The notes: a model not told the origin generated them from the sequence alone. A stretch of DNA of 50,805 nucleotides from Aeromonas fluvialis (GCF_000819885.1 NZ_CDBO01000034.1:70836-121640); one strand, 5' to 3'. Shown: positions 19,127-29,202, counted from the first letter of the stretch. Program-made: numbers and translations.

Positions 19127-20086
19127 ATGCATAGCAAAATTCTGGGTACTGGCAGCTACCTGCCGAGTTCAGTGCGTACCAACGCCGATCTCGAACAGAT
19201 GGTTGAGACCAGTAATGAGTGGATCGTGGAACGCACCGGTATCCATGAGCGCCGTATTGCCGGTGCTGACGAGACCGTAGCTACCCTCTCTTACCAGGCC
19301 GCCCTGCGCGCCCTGGATGCAGCGGGACTGACCGCTGCCGATCTCGATATGATAGTGCTGGCCACCACCAGTGCTGAAAATGCCTTCCCCGCTGCCGCCT
19401 GCGAACTGCAGGGACTGCTCGGGGTACCGGGCATTCCAGCCTTTGACGTGGCGGCGGCCTGCGCCGGTTTCACCTACGCGCTCTCCATTGCCGATCAGTT
19501 TGTCAAATCCGGCGCTGCCCGCCATGTGCTGGTCGTCGGGGCTGATGTGCTCTCTCGCATGTGCGATCCGCAAGATCGCGGCACCATCATCCTGTTTGGT
19601 GACGGGGCTGGGGCTGTGATTGTCGGTGCCAGCGAGACACCGGGCATTCTCTCCACCCATCTCCATGCCGATGGTCGTTATGGTGAGTTGCTCAAGTTGC
19701 CGCAGCCCCGTCGCGGCATGCCGGGGGCCGAGCTCGAAGCCTACATGTATATGAAGGGCAACGATGTCTTCAAGGTAGCGGTCACTCGCCTGAGCGAGAT
19801 CGTGACCGAAACCCTGGCCGCAGCCGGCATCGAGCCGAGCGAGCTGGACTGGCTGGTGCCTCATCAGGCTAACTTTCGCATCATCAGTGCCACCGCTAGG
19901 AAGCTGGGGATGAGCCTCGACAAGGTAGTGCTGACCCTCGACAAGCACGGCAACACCTCTGCTGCATCCGTGCCCATCGCCTTTGATGAAGGGATACGCG
20001 ACGGTCGGATCAAACCGGGTCAGTTGGTACTGCTGGAGGCCTTTGGTGGCGGTTTTGCCTGGGGCTCTGCGCTGGTTCGCCTCTGA
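19127..20086 (+). CDS. fabH: Beta-ketoacyl-ACP synthase III
   Basis: 319 aa. Starts fatty-acid synthesis by condensing acetyl-CoA with malonyl-ACP. The Cys-His-Asn triad is in place: C112 ([11 protein letters not shown]), His in VPHQANFRI, Asn in [10 protein letters not shown]. Start chosen at the ATG that gives [13 protein letters not shown], the family N-terminus. It starts 7 nt after plsX. Confidence 0.97.
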   Translation: MHSKILGTGSYLPSSVRTNADLEQMVETSNEWIVERTGIHERRIAGADETVATLSYQAALRALDAAGLTAADLDMIVLATTSAENAFPAAACELQGLLGVPGIPAFDVAAACAGFTYALSIADQFVKSGAARHVLVVGADVLSRMCDPQDRGTIILFGDGAGAVIVGASETPGILSTHLHADGRYGELLKLPQPRRGMPGAELEAYMYMKGNDVFKVAVTRLSEIVTETLAAAGIEPSELDWLVPHQANFRIISATARKLGMSLDKVVLTLDKHGNTSAASVPIAFDEGIRDGRIKPGQLVLLEAFGGGFAWGSALVRL

Positions 20087-20093
20087 GCTTCGG

Positions 20094-20117
20094 CGGGATG
20101 ATGCACCCATCATCCCG
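20094..20117. other. Stable hairpin between fabH and fabD
   Basis: A perfect 10-bp stem CGGGATGATG / CATCATCCCG with loop CACC, 7 nt after the fabH stop. The T-rich stretch (CATTTTTGTC) begins only about 12 nt later, so it is a poor classical terminator. It could be an mRNA processing or stabilising structure inside the operon. Confidence 0.6.
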
Positions 20118-20157
20118 TCAACGATTTCATTTTTGTCTTATCTAAAAGGAATCAATG

Positions 20158-21093
20158 ATGACCCAATTTGCCATTGCCTTCCCGGGACAAGGTTCCCAGT
20201 CCGTTGGCATGCTGGCCGAGCTGGCCGAACAACATACCGTGATCAAGGAGACCTTCGCCGAGGCGAGCCAGGTGCTGGGTTATGACCTGTTTACCCTGGT
20301 GATGGATGGTCCGGTTGACGATCTGAACAAAACCTGGCGCACCCAGCCTGCGCTGCTGACGGCCTCTGTCGCCCTGTGGCGTCTGTGGCAACAGCAGGGT
20401 GGGGCAACGCCTGCCCTTATGGCGGGTCACAGCCTAGGGGAATACTCCGCCCTGGTGTGCAGCGGCGCACTCGATTTTGTCGATGCGGTCAAACTGGTTG
20501 AGCTGCGTGGTCTGGCCATGCAGGAAGCGGTACCGGAAGGGACCGGCGCCATGGCGGCCATCATAGGTCTGGACAACGACTCCATCGCGGCCAACTGCGA
20601 GAAAGCGGCGCAAGGGCAAGTAGTCTCTCCGGTCAACTTCAACTCTCCGGGCCAGGTGGTGATCGCCGGTCATAAAGAGGCCGTCGAGCGTGCCAACGTA
20701 CTGATGAAAGAGTCGGGTGCCAAGCGTGCACTGCCGCTGCCGGTTTCCGTACCGTCTCACTGTGCACTGATGAAACCGGCTGCTGAAAAACTGGCAGCTG
20801 CGCTGGACGGGATCGAGATCAAGGTTCCAACCATCGCAGTCATCAATAATGTCGACGTATCCTGTGAACAGGATCCGGCCGCCATCAAGCAAGCACTGGT
20901 CCGTCAGCTGTTCAGCCCGGTTCGTTGGACCGAGACTGTCGAGCGGATGGCCAATGAGGGCGTTACCCTCGAGATCGAGATGGGCCCGGGCAAAGTGCTG
21001 ACTGGGCTCGCCAAGCGCATCGACAAGCGCGTGGAAGGTATTCACGCCAACGATGCCGCCTCTTTCGAACAGGCGTTGGCCCAGATCAAGTAA
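20158..21093 (+). CDS. fabD: Malonyl-CoA:ACP transacylase
   Basis: 311 aa. Transfers malonyl from CoA to acyl carrier protein. FPGQGSQ near the N-terminus, nucleophile S92 in AGHSLGEYSALV and VPSHCALM with the active-site His. Two adjacent ATGs (20155 and 20158) exist; the second has better spacing from AAAGGA and gives MTQFAIAFPGQGSQ as in E. coli. Confidence 0.97.
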   Translation: MTQFAIAFPGQGSQSVGMLAELAEQHTVIKETFAEASQVLGYDLFTLVMDGPVDDLNKTWRTQPALLTASVALWRLWQQQGGATPALMAGHSLGEYSALVCSGALDFVDAVKLVELRGLAMQEAVPEGTGAMAAIIGLDNDSIAANCEKAAQGQVVSPVNFNSPGQVVIAGHKEAVERANVLMKESGAKRALPLPVSVPSHCALMKPAAEKLAAALDGIEIKVPTIAVINNVDVSCEQDPAAIKQALVRQLFSPVRWTETVERMANEGVTLEIEMGPGKVLTGLAKRIDKRVEGIHANDAASFEQALAQIK

Positions 21094-21106
21094 ACAGGAG
21101 CAAGTG

Positions 21107-21841
21107 ATGAGTTTTACCGATAAGGTTGTGTTGGTGACCGGGGCCAGTCGTGGCATTGGTCGTGCGATTGCAGAAACCTTTGCCGCTCGTGGCGCGAAAG
21201 TGGTTGGTACGGCAACCAGCGAGAGCGGTGCCGAGGCGATCAGCGTCTATCTGGGCGACCATGGTTGCGGCATGGCACTGAACGTGACCAGCCAGGAATC
21301 CATCGAAACCGTCTTTGCCGCTATCAAGGCGCGCTTTGGCGACATTGATATCCTGATCAACAACGCAGGGATAACCCGTGACAACCTGCTGATGCGGATG
21401 AAAGATGACGAGTGGAACGAGATCATCGATACCAATCTGACCTCGCTGTACCGTCTGAGCAAACCGGTGTTACGTGCAATGATGAAGAAGCGTAATGGTC
21501 GCATCATCAGCATCGGTTCCGTAGTTGGTACCATGGGCAACGCCGGTCAGGTCAACTATGCTGCCGCCAAGGCCGGTCTGGTTGGTTTTACCAAGTCGCT
21601 GGCGCGGGAAGTGGCCTCCCGTGGCATCACTGTGAATGCGGTTGCCCCCGGTTTCATTGAAACCGACATGACCCGCGCTCTGAATGAAGAGCAACGTGCC
21701 GGCATCATGAGCCAGGTGCCTGCCGCCCGTTTGGGTGATCCGAAAGAGATTGCCGCCGCTGTGGTATTCTTGGCTTCTGAAGAAGCAGCCTATATCACCG
21801 GTGAAACCCTGCATGTTAACGGCGGGATGTACATGGTGTAA
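21107..21841 (+). CDS. fabG: 3-oxoacyl-ACP reductase
   Basis: 244 aa short-chain dehydrogenase that reduces 3-ketoacyl-ACP with NADPH. TGASRGIGRA (11-20), NNAGITRDNLLMRM, the Ser in ISIGSVVGTMGNAGQ, and catalytic YAAAK are all present, and the C-terminus HVNGGMYMV is the FabG ending. The ATG at 21107 follows ACAGGAG, 13 nt after fabD. Confidence 0.97.
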   Translation: MSFTDKVVLVTGASRGIGRAIAETFAARGAKVVGTATSESGAEAISVYLGDHGCGMALNVTSQESIETVFAAIKARFGDIDILINNAGITRDNLLMRMKDDEWNEIIDTNLTSLYRLSKPVLRAMMKKRNGRIISIGSVVGTMGNAGQVNYAAAKAGLVGFTKSLAREVASRGITVNAVAPGFIETDMTRALNEEQRAGIMSQVPAARLGDPKEIAAAVVFLASEEAAYITGETLHVNGGMYMV

Positions 21842-21924
21842 TCAATTTGTCGTGAGTTCTGTTCAAATTTGCGATAGTACGCCGAAGTTTGGCACATTTC
21901 GTGGTTTGACCAGAGGTAAGCTAC

Positions 21925-21952
21925 TTGCAAACTCACAGCAATTGAATAAACT
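21925..21952 (+). promoter_or_regulatory. Candidate acpP promoter
   Basis: TTGCAA (21925-21930), 16-bp spacer, TAAACT (21947-21952) in the 158-bp fabG-acpP gap. An own promoter for acpP is known in E. coli and suits its very high expression. Confidence 0.45.
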
Positions 21953-21999
21953 ACCCCAACCAGACGCAAATAGCGTATTTTTAAAGGAAAATTCAGGTC

Positions 22000-22236
22000 A
22001 TGAGCAACATCGAAGAACGCGTAAAGAAAATCATCATCGAACAACTGGGTGTTAAAGAGGAAGACGTTAAGAATGCGGCCTCCTTCGTCGACGACCTGGG
22101 CGCTGACTCTTTGGATACCGTTGAACTGGTAATGGCGCTGGAAGAAGAATTCGATACCGAAATTCCTGATGAAGAAGCCGAGAAGATCACCACTGTTCAA
22201 GCGGCTATCGACTACATCACCGCTAATCAGGAATAA
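22000..22236 (+). CDS. acpP: Acyl carrier protein
   Basis: 78 aa, strongly acidic. Carries growing fatty acids on a phosphopantetheine attached to S37 in the motif [10 protein letters not shown]. It is almost identical to E. coli ACP ([18 protein letters not shown] start). TAAAGGAAAA upstream is a good ribosome site. Followed by its own terminator. Confidence 0.98.
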   Translation: MSNIEERVKKIIIEQLGVKEEDVKNAASFVDDLGADSLDTVELVMALEEEFDTEIPDEEAEKITTVQAAIDYITANQE

Positions 22237-22248
22237 GTTCCTGTTTTC

Positions 22249-22277
22249 AAAGAAGCGGCCCAAGGGCCGCTTCTTTT
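22249..22277 (+). terminator. Terminator after acpP
   Basis: A 12-bp stem AAAGAAGCGGCC / GGCCGCTTCTTT with loop CAAG, T-rich at the 3' side. It lies between acpP and fabF, so fabF is read by read-through or from its own promoter. Confidence 0.85.
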
Positions 22278-22318
22278 GTATTTGTTTCCTCTCAAATCAC
22301 CTCTCGGAGACTACCTCA

Positions 22319-23560
22319 GTGTCAAAACGCAGAGTCGTGGTGACCGGCTTAGGGATGCTTTCCCCGGTAGGCAACACTGCCGAATCCAGCTGGCAAGCAC
22401 TGCTCAAGGGGCAGAGCGGCATTTCCCTTATCGATCACTTTGATGCGAGCGAGTATGCAACCCGTTTCGCAGGTTTGGTCAAAGATTTTGATCCCGAGCA
22501 GTACGGCATCAACCGTAAAGAGGCTCGCAAGATGGACCTCTTCATTCAATACGGTATCGCAGCCGGTATTCAGGCGCTGGATGATTCCGGCCTGACCATC
22601 AATGAAGAGAATGCCGAGCGTATCGGCGTAGCGATTGGCTCCGGTATCGGCGGTCTGGGACTGATTGAACAGAACCATAGCAGCCTGATCAACGGTGGTC
22701 CGCGCAAGCTGAGCCCCTTTTTTGTGCCGTCCACCATCATCAATATGGTGTCCGGTCATCTCTCCATCATGAAAGGTCTGCAAGGGCCGAATATCGCCGT
22801 GACCACCGCCTGTACCACAGGTACCCATGCCATCGGTATGGCGAGTCGGATGATCGCTTATGGTGATGCCGACGTGATGGTCGCCGGCGGTACCGAGAAA
22901 GCCTCCACCCCGATGGGGATGGGCGGTTTTGCCGCGGCCAAGGCGCTCTCCAACCGCAATGACGAGCCGCAAAAGGCGAGTCGCCCGTGGGATAAAGACC
23001 GCGACGGTTTCGTACTGGGTGATGGTGCCGGTGTTCTGGTGCTGGAAGAGTACCAACACGCCAAGGCCCGCGGCGCCAAGATCTACGCCGAGCTGGTCGG
23101 TTTTGGCATGAGCGGCGACGCTTACCACATGACCGCCCCCCCCGCCGATGGCAATGGTGGCGCCCGCGCCATGAAAAATGCCATCAAGGATGCCGGCATT
23201 GCCCCCGAGCAGATCGGTTACATCAATGCCCACGGCACCTCCACCCCGCTGGGTGATGTAGCCGAGCTGCGCGGCATGAAGTCGGTGTTTGGCGAGCATG
23301 CCAAATCCCTGATGATCAGCTCCACCAAATCCATGACGGGGCACCTGTTGGGTGCTGCCGGAGCCATCGAGGCGATCATCACTGTGTTGGCCCTGCGTGA
23401 TCAGGTGGCGCCGCCCACCATCAACCTGGACAACCCGGATGAAGAGTGCGATCTGGATCTGGTCCCCCACGTGGCCAAGTCGGCCAGCTTCGAGTATGCG
23501 CTCTCCAACTCGTTTGGTTTTGGTGGCACCAATGGCTCACTGATCTTCAAACGCGTATAA
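22319..23560 (+). CDS. fabF: Beta-ketoacyl-ACP synthase II
   Basis: 413 aa elongating condensing enzyme. Cys-His-His active site: C165 in [10 protein letters not shown], His in [11 protein letters not shown], His in [15 protein letters not shown]-terminal [13 protein letters not shown]. The GTG at 22319 gives [18 protein letters not shown], matching E. coli FabF exactly at the N-terminus, with CGGAG upstream. The open frame continues upstream through the acpP terminator and is not coding there. Confidence 0.97.
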   Translation: MSKRRVVVTGLGMLSPVGNTAESSWQALLKGQSGISLIDHFDASEYATRFAGLVKDFDPEQYGINRKEARKMDLFIQYGIAAGIQALDDSGLTINEENAERIGVAIGSGIGGLGLIEQNHSSLINGGPRKLSPFFVPSTIINMVSGHLSIMKGLQGPNIAVTTACTTGTHAIGMASRMIAYGDADVMVAGGTEKASTPMGMGGFAAAKALSNRNDEPQKASRPWDKDRDGFVLGDGAGVLVLEEYQHAKARGAKIYAELVGFGMSGDAYHMTAPPADGNGGARAMKNAIKDAGIAPEQIGYINAHGTSTPLGDVAELRGMKSVFGEHAKSLMISSTKSMTGHLLGAAGAIEAIITVLALRDQVAPPTINLDNPDEECDLDLVPHVAKSASFEYALSNSFGFGGTNGSLIFKRV

Positions 23561-23582
23561 TTTGCCGCAGGGCAAAGAACAC

Positions 23583-23614
23583 AGGCCCGATACTGCCGGT
23601 ATCGGGCCTTTTTT
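23583..23614 (+). terminator. Terminator after fabF
   Basis: Stem AGGCCCGATAC / GTATCGGGCCT with loop TGCCG, followed by six T. Strong classical terminator before pabC. Confidence 0.92.
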
Positions 23615-23629
23615 ATCGGAGGGATCCCT

Positions 23630-24436
23630 GTGCTTATCAATGGAATGCAACTTGACACCATCTCGGCCAATGATCGCGGGCTGGCCTATGGGGACGGTCA
23701 TTTCACCACCATGGCAGTCAGGGACGGTCGTGTGTTGCACTGGCCTGCCCATCTAGCGCGGCTACAGCTGGCCAATAGCCGGTTGGGGCTGGCAGATCCG
23801 AACTGGCGCCTCCTGACCGACGAGGTTGAAGCCATGGTGGCCAATCAGCCACAATGCGTGGCCAAGGTGATCCTGACCCGTGGCGAGGGTGGCCGTGGCT
23901 ATGATGGCAGTGGATGTCAACATACTACCCGGATTGTCGCTCTGGCACCTTTTCCTTCCCACTACGGCAAGTGGCAACAGGAGGGGATAGAGATGGTGGT
24001 CTGTCGCCAGCGGATCGGCGATGCACCCATGCTGGCCGGACTCAAGACCTTGAATCGACTGGAACAAGTTTTGCTAAAAAGCGAACTTGCCAGCAGAGGC
24101 GCAGTCGAAGGAATAGTGCTTAACAGTCGCGGTTTTCTGACTGAAGGAGTCAGTGCCAATCTGTTTTGGCGTCGGGGCAAGACGGTCTTTACGCCTGATC
24201 TGGCCCATTGTGGTGTCGACGGCATCATGCGCCGCCAGGTCATGACGATGCTGAAACAGATGAGTATTGAGTTGCGTGTAGTAGAGGCTCCCTTGGAGTC
24301 ACTATGGCAAGCGGAAGAGGTGTGGCTCACCAATACCCTGATGGGGGTGGTGCCGGTTAACGGTATCGAAGATGTGGTTTATCCCGCAGCGGTAATGAGT
24401 CGCCGTTTACAGGAGCGTTTGGTCATTGAAGTTTAA
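23630..24436 (+). CDS. pabC: Aminodeoxychorismate lyase
   Basis: 268 aa PLP enzyme of fold type IV that releases p-aminobenzoate from 4-amino-4-deoxychorismate for folate synthesis. Shows NDRGLAYGDGHFTTM near the N-terminus, the PLP lysine K139 in LAGLKTLNRLEQVL, and the C-terminal VWLTNTLMGVVPV. GTG start at 23630 with CGGAGGG close upstream. Its last 11 bp overlap mltG. Confidence 0.94.
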   Translation: MLINGMQLDTISANDRGLAYGDGHFTTMAVRDGRVLHWPAHLARLQLANSRLGLADPNWRLLTDEVEAMVANQPQCVAKVILTRGEGGRGYDGSGCQHTTRIVALAPFPSHYGKWQQEGIEMVVCRQRIGDAPMLAGLKTLNRLEQVLLKSELASRGAVEGIVLNSRGFLTEGVSANLFWRRGKTVFTPDLAHCGVDGIMRRQVMTMLKQMSIELRVVEAPLESLWQAEEVWLTNTLMGVVPVNGIEDVVYPAAVMSRRLQERLVIEV

Positions 24437-25427
24437 TCGGCTTTACACCCTGCTTGCGGGGGCGGCACTGACGGTTGCCGCCGCCGGGGGCTATATATAT
24501 TACAAATGGCAACAAGTGGAGACGCTTACCAACATGGGGCCGACCCACCTCTTTACGGTGGAGAAGGGCGCCCATGCAGCGCGCCTGATTGCCGAACTCG
24601 GAGAGGGTGAGGTTGCCCCTTGGGCGGTGAGGCTCTGGCTGCGCGGCCATCCTGAACTGGTGGCGATCAAGTCTGGCACCTACGAGATCAAGGAGGGGGC
24701 CCTACTCAAGGAGACCCTCTCGCTGTTTGCGTCTGGCAAGGAGTTTCATTTCAGCCTCACCTTCGTTGAAGGGTCCCGTTTTGAGGATTGGCAGAAGCAG
24801 CTCTCCAGCGCCCCATATCTTGAGCGGCTGACCGTCGAGCAATCCGAAGCCGACTTGGCGCAGGAGCTCGGTATCGAGAATGGCAAGCTGGAGGGGTGGT
24901 TTTTGCCGGAAACTTACGCCTATACCACCCATGCCAGTGATCTCTCGATCTTGCGCCGCGCTCACCAGGATATGGAAACCTTCCTGCAGCAGAGCTGGGA
25001 AAAACGTCAGCCCAACCTGCCTTACAAAACGCCCTATGAGGCGCTGATCATGGCTTCGATCATTGAAAAGGAGACGGGGCTACCCGAAGAGCGGCCACAG
25101 ATCGCCTCCGTGTTCGTCAATCGTCTGCGTCTGGGCATGAAGTTGCAAACCGATCCTACCGTCATTTACGGGGTAAAGGATCGCTACGATGGCAATATTC
25201 GCCGCAGCGATCTGACAGATAAGAACCCCTACAACACCTATGTGATCGACAGTCTGCCGCCCACGCCCATCGCCATGCCAGGCAAGGCCTCCATCGACGC
25301 CGCGCTCAACCCCAAATCGACCGACTATCTCTACTTTGTCGCCAAGGGGGGCGGTGCTCACTATTTCTCCAAGACCCTCGATGAACACAATCGGGCGGTT
25401 CGCGAATACATATTGAAGAAACCCTAA
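24426..25427 (+). CDS. mltG: Endolytic peptidoglycan transglycosylase MltG
   Basis: 333 aa inner-membrane enzyme that cuts nascent glycan strands and so sets their length. One N-terminal membrane helix ([18 protein letters not shown], 9-26), a LysM-like part, then the YceG catalytic domain: [24 protein letters not shown] with the catalytic Glu (211-217 region), [20 protein letters not shown], and [18 protein letters not shown]. The TTG start lies inside pabC (11-bp overlap), giving [10 protein letters not shown]. The order pabC-mltG-tmk-holB is conserved. Confidence 0.95.
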   Translation: MKFNRLYTLLAGAALTVAAAGGYIYYKWQQVETLTNMGPTHLFTVEKGAHAARLIAELGEGEVAPWAVRLWLRGHPELVAIKSGTYEIKEGALLKETLSLFASGKEFHFSLTFVEGSRFEDWQKQLSSAPYLERLTVEQSEADLAQELGIENGKLEGWFLPETYAYTTHASDLSILRRAHQDMETFLQQSWEKRQPNLPYKTPYEALIMASIIEKETGLPEERPQIASVFVNRLRLGMKLQTDPTVIYGVKDRYDGNIRRSDLTDKNPYNTYVIDSLPPTPIAMPGKASIDAALNPKSTDYLYFVAKGGGAHYFSKTLDEHNRAVREYILKKP

Positions 25428-26068
25428 TGTCTACATTTATTGTGATCGAAGGATTGGAAGGGGCAGGGAAGAGCTCGGCCGTGCGTTATGTGACCGACTA
25501 TCTGCATGCTCACGGCATCGACCGGATCGAGTGCACCCGCGAGCCGGGTGGCACGCCGCTGGCCGAGCGGATGCGGGCCATCGTCAAAGAGGTGCACGAT
25601 GAGCGGCTCACCATCGAGGCCGAACTGCTGCTAATGTACGCCTCCCGGGTACAACTGGTGGAGACTCGCATCAAGCCGGCATTGGCCGACGGCATCTGGG
25701 TGGTGGGGGATCGCCACGATCTCTCCTCCCAGGCCTATCAGGGCGGTGGTCGTGGTATCGATGCCCAGCTCATCGGTGCCATCAAGCAGGCGGTACTCGG
25801 CAACTTCAAGCCGGATCTCACCCTCTATCTCGATATCGATCCCGCCCTTGGCTTGCAGCGTGCTCGCCATCGCGGCGAGCTGGATCGCATCGAACTGGAG
25901 CAACTTAGCTTCTTCGAGCGCACCCGAACTCGTTATCTCGAACTGGCCGCCAAGGATGACTCCATTGTGGTGATCGATGCGGCGCAAACGCCGGATCTGG
26001 TCAAAACGGCCATCGAGCGTGCATTGGACCATTACCTGTCGAACGAGCCGCTATGTATCCCTGGCTGA
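25427..26068 (+). CDS. tmk: Thymidylate kinase
   Basis: 213 aa. Phosphorylates dTMP to dTDP. P-loop [10 protein letters not shown] (9-18), the DR motif in [19 protein letters not shown], and [15 protein letters not shown]. It overlaps the mltG stop by one base (TAATG) and runs 16 bp into holB, so these genes are translationally coupled. Confidence 0.97.
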   Translation: MSTFIVIEGLEGAGKSSAVRYVTDYLHAHGIDRIECTREPGGTPLAERMRAIVKEVHDERLTIEAELLLMYASRVQLVETRIKPALADGIWVVGDRHDLSSQAYQGGGRGIDAQLIGAIKQAVLGNFKPDLTLYLDIDPALGLQRARHRGELDRIELEQLSFFERTRTRYLELAAKDDSIVVIDAAQTPDLVKTAIERALDHYLSNEPLCIPG

Positions 26069-27000
26069 TCCCCGACTGGCATGCCCTGAGCCAGACTGCC
26101 CAGTCCGGTCGTCTCGGCCACGCCTGGTTGTTGCTCGGCGATCCCGGTCTTGGCAAGGAGCAGCTGGCCGAGCGGTTGGCACGTTTGCACCTTTGCCAGC
26201 AACCTGATCGCGGAGAGCCCTGCGGTCATTGCCACTCTTGCCAGCTGTTTGACAAGGGTAACCACCCGGATCTCGGCACTATCACGCGCGATAGCAAGAC
26301 CATCGGGGTTGAAGCGATCCGCGAGATCTGCACCCGGCTGCAGGGCTCTGCCCAGCTCGGCCGTGGCAAGGTGGTGATCATTCCAGATGCAGAGCGGATG
26401 ACTGAATCGGCGGCCAACGCCCTGCTGAAAACCCTGGAAGAGCCCGCCGGTGACAGCCTGTTGTTGTTGATCGCCTCCCAAGTTTCCCGGTTGCTCCCCA
26501 CCATTCTCAGTCGCTGTCACAAACATGTCTGTCAGTTGCCTGCGGAAGGGGAGACGGTACGCTGGTTGGCCGAACAGGGTCATCAGGCCACCCTGGCTCA
26601 GGTGCGGATCTGTCAGGGGGCCCCGCTGCGGGTACTCGACTATATCGAGCAGCAACAGGATGGTACTCGCCGCGAACTGCTGGAACAGTTTGTCGCTCTG
26701 AGTCAAAGCCCGGTCAAGGCGACGGCACTGTGCAGCCAGCTGGGTCAGGAGACGCAAGTCAGGTTGCACTGGTTGCAGCTCTTCTTGTGTGATGCCCTGA
26801 AAACCCAGGCTGGATGTGGTCACCATCAACTGGCAATGCCGGATCTGGCTATTTTGAGTCAGCGGTTGGCGGAGCAGCACTCCAGCGAAAAACTGCTGGA
26901 GGCAGAACAAGATCTGGTTGCCCTCAAAGCCGCTTGCCAGCCGGGGCAGCTCTCCAATCCCACCATCCATTTGATGAACTGGCTCAGCCGCTGGTTATAA
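26053..27000 (+). CDS. holB: DNA polymerase III subunit delta'
   Basis: 315 aa clamp-loader subunit. A degenerate P-loop ([14 protein letters not shown], 28-40), the zinc-binding cysteines C48, C57, C60 and C63 (CGHCHSC), [25 protein letters not shown] and the SRC motif (ILSRCHKH) are all there. It starts inside tmk. It loads the beta clamp with the other DnaX-complex subunits. Confidence 0.95.
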   Translation: MYPWLIPDWHALSQTAQSGRLGHAWLLLGDPGLGKEQLAERLARLHLCQQPDRGEPCGHCHSCQLFDKGNHPDLGTITRDSKTIGVEAIREICTRLQGSAQLGRGKVVIIPDAERMTESAANALLKTLEEPAGDSLLLLIASQVSRLLPTILSRCHKHVCQLPAEGETVRWLAEQGHQATLAQVRICQGAPLRVLDYIEQQQDGTRRELLEQFVALSQSPVKATALCSQLGQETQVRLHWLQLFLCDALKTQAGCGHHQLAMPDLAILSQRLAEQHSSEKLLEAEQDLVALKAACQPGQLSNPTIHLMNWLSRWL

Positions 27001-27024
27001 GTACCGACAAGCAAAAGGTTTTAT

Positions 27025-27804
27025 ATGTTACTCGTTGATTCCCACTGTCATCTCGATCGCCTCAGCTATGGCAGCAAGCAGACCAGCATGGCCGATGTAC
27101 TGGCCAAGGCCGCGAAACTGGATGTGGGATATTTTCTCTGTGTCAGTGTGACTCAGGAACAGTTCCCGACCATGCTCGAGGCGATTGCCCCCTATCCCCA
27201 GGTGTTTGCCTCTTGCGGGGTACACCCGCTCAATCAGGAACCCGGCGTCGATGCCGCCCTGTTGCTGGCCCAGGCCGCGGACGAAAGAGTAATCGCCATC
27301 GGCGAGACCGGGCTCGACTACTTTTACTCCCCCGAGAACAAAGAGGTACAGCAAGCCTCTTTCCGCGAACATATCCGGGTTGCCCGCGCCCTGAACAAGC
27401 CGCTGATCATCCACACTCGCGATGCCCAGCAAGATACCTTGCAGATCATGCGTGAAGAGGGCGCGGATCAGGTTGGCGGTGTGCTGCACTGCTTCACCGA
27501 ATCCCTCGAGATGGCACAAGCGGCAATGGCGATGGGGTTCTATATCTCCATTTCGGGGATCGCCACCTTCAAAAATGCGTCCGCCTTGCAAGCCGTGGTC
27601 AAGGCACTGCCCCTAGACAGATTGCTGGTCGAGACCGACTCGCCCTATCTTGCTCCCGTTCCGCATCGGGGGAGGGAGAACGAGCCCGCCTTTGTGCGTG
27701 ACGTTGCCCAGTTTATTGCCGACCTGCGCCATATTCCGCTTAACGAATTGGCAGAAGCAACCAGCCGGAATTTCTTTGAACTGTTCAAACTGGCAAAAAA
27801 ATAA
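27025..27804 (+). CDS. ycfH: TatD family metal-dependent hydrolase YcfH
   Basis: 259 aa TIM-barrel hydrolase or DNase. Metal ligands: DSHCHLDRL, GETGLDYFY, PLIIHTRDA, GVLHCFTES and ETDSPYLAPVPHRGREN. It is closest to E. coli YcfH (TatD family), which has the same position after holB. Followed by a strong terminator that closes the core operon. Confidence 0.93.
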   Translation: MLLVDSHCHLDRLSYGSKQTSMADVLAKAAKLDVGYFLCVSVTQEQFPTMLEAIAPYPQVFASCGVHPLNQEPGVDAALLLAQAADERVIAIGETGLDYFYSPENKEVQQASFREHIRVARALNKPLIIHTRDAQQDTLQIMREEGADQVGGVLHCFTESLEMAQAAMAMGFYISISGIATFKNASALQAVVKALPLDRLLVETDSPYLAPVPHRGRENEPAFVRDVAQFIADLRHIPLNELAEATSRNFFELFKLAKK

Positions 27805-27807
27805 GCT

Positions 27808-27838
27808 AGAAGCCCCGTTGTTCGGGGCTTCTTTTATT
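27808..27838 (+). terminator. Terminator after ycfH
   Basis: A 10-bp stem AGAAGCCCCG / CGGGGCTTCT, loop TTGTT, then TTTATTT. Marks the left border of the AT-rich recombinase island. Confidence 0.92.
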
Positions 27839-28001
27839 TCAAATGCCAAGTTGATTACCCACCTAAATATCAACTACGCGTTGCGTTATCTCTCACTCAG
27901 CTAACCAATACAATTCGTTAATCCATACAAAACTGGGTTGAATCATATTCCGATGTTTCGTCTGTTCACCGTGGTTAAAGAGTATTAAAACAGCATGCTA
28001 T

Positions 28002-28031
28002 AAGTATCGATAATATTCATTATCGATACTT
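28002..28031. repeat. 13-bp perfect inverted repeat upstream of the recombinase
   Basis: Arms AAGTATCGATAAT and ATTATCGATACTT separated by ATTC, in AT-rich DNA 58 bp before the recombinase GTG. No T-run follows, so it is not an obvious terminator. Paired arms around a short spacer resemble a tyrosine recombinase core site or an operator. The rest of 27840-28089 holds no gene I can support. Confidence 0.8.
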
Positions 28032-28042
28032 GATGTGTATGA

Positions 28043-28060
28043 AAGATCCTGTAAGATCCT
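28043..28060. repeat. Two phased direct repeats AAGATCCT
   Basis: AAGATCCT occurs at 28043 and 28053, exactly 10 bp apart, between the inverted repeat and the recombinase start. Direct repeats on one helical face are typical operators of ribbon-helix-helix proteins, and such a protein is encoded downstream. A possible -10 (TATAAA, 28072-28077) lies just after. Confidence 0.6.
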
Positions 28061-28089
28061 CTTAAAATTCATATAAATCATCGTGTTCC

Positions 28090-29118
28090 GTGGCATATCC
28101 AACCTTGTCAAATCCTGCTCATCAGTCACTACAGACTGTTTTCGATGCGCAGCTAAATAGCCGAGCGCGCCGCTTTTTGCGCAGTGCAAAAGCGGATTCC
28201 ACCCTCAATGCCTATCAGGCGGATACCCGTATTTTTGTCTTCTGGTGCCAATTGCATGGGCTGGATCCGCTACAAACCACTCATCACGACATCATGAACT
28301 TTTTGGCAGATCAGGCCGACGGCGTATTGGCCGATTGGGTTTGGCTGGATAAAGAGGAGGGGAAGGGAGAACTACGTAATGGCGAACCTCGCAAACCGGC
28401 AACCCTGGTAAGACGGCTTGCCGGGATCCGTTATGCCTTCAAGCAGAAAGGCATTCATCCCATGCCCACCGAACATCCCGAAATCAAGGAGATGATGCGC
28501 GGTATTGTCAGGTTGGGGGATAACCGCAAGCGCAAAACCGGCGCCCTCACGCTGCAACCATTGACCCAGGTACTGGATGGCATCGACATCAGTGATCTGG
28601 CGGGCTTGCGCGATCATACCCTGCTGCTCCTGATGTTCAGTGGTGCTTTACGCCGCTCGGAAGCGGCCCGAATTGAGGTGAGTGATCTCGATTTTGTGGG
28701 GCAGGGGATCCGCCTTCGCCTCAAACCGAGCAAACATCAGCTGCATGAAACCGAGATAGCCCTGATCCCGGGCAAGCACTACTGCCCCGTGTCGGCACTG
28801 CAAAACTGGTTGCGCAAAAGCCGGATCAGCGAAGGGCCGCTGTTTCGGCGCATGAACCGCTGGGGTCAACTGATGGCCGAACCACTCGGCCCCCAAGGCA
28901 TCAATCTGATGATCAAGCGACGAACCGGTCAAACCATCGACGATCTCTACGTCAGTGGCCATAGCTTGCGGCGTGGATTTATCACCTCTGCTGTAACTGC
29001 CGGAAAGCCGATGAACAAGATCATTGAAGTCACTCGCCACAAGGATATGCGCACCCTGCAGGAGTACTTCGATGACGCCCACAAATTCTCCGATCATGCC
29101 CTTGATGGCTTGCTTTGA
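28090..29118 (+). CDS. Tyrosine recombinase (site-specific integrase)
   Basis: 342 aa from a GTG start. The N-terminal SAM-like core-binding part (about 25-140) precedes the catalytic domain with all family residues: R188 (SGALRRSEAARIE), K215 (LKPSKHQ), H291 and R294 (GHSLRRGF), H317 (TRHKDM) and nucleophile Y326 (LQEYFDDA). It is likely an active enzyme. It is not XerC or XerD, which are shorter and more conserved. It stands with one small gene in an AT-rich gap between core genes, and its substrate DNA is unknown. The nearby inverted repeat is a candidate. Confidence 0.9.
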   Translation: MAYPTLSNPAHQSLQTVFDAQLNSRARRFLRSAKADSTLNAYQADTRIFVFWCQLHGLDPLQTTHHDIMNFLADQADGVLADWVWLDKEEGKGELRNGEPRKPATLVRRLAGIRYAFKQKGIHPMPTEHPEIKEMMRGIVRLGDNRKRKTGALTLQPLTQVLDGIDISDLAGLRDHTLLLLMFSGALRRSEAARIEVSDLDFVGQGIRLRLKPSKHQLHETEIALIPGKHYCPVSALQNWLRKSRISEGPLFRRMNRWGQLMAEPLGPQGINLMIKRRTGQTIDDLYVSGHSLRRGFITSAVTAGKPMNKIIEVTRHKDMRTLQEYFDDAHKFSDHALDGLL

Positions 29119-29202
29119 CACAACTGCGTCACTTCGTTTTTTATGTTAAATGATATCTTGTTGATCTGATGATATATTTGTCTCACAGCCAACAGCCTAA
29201 GG

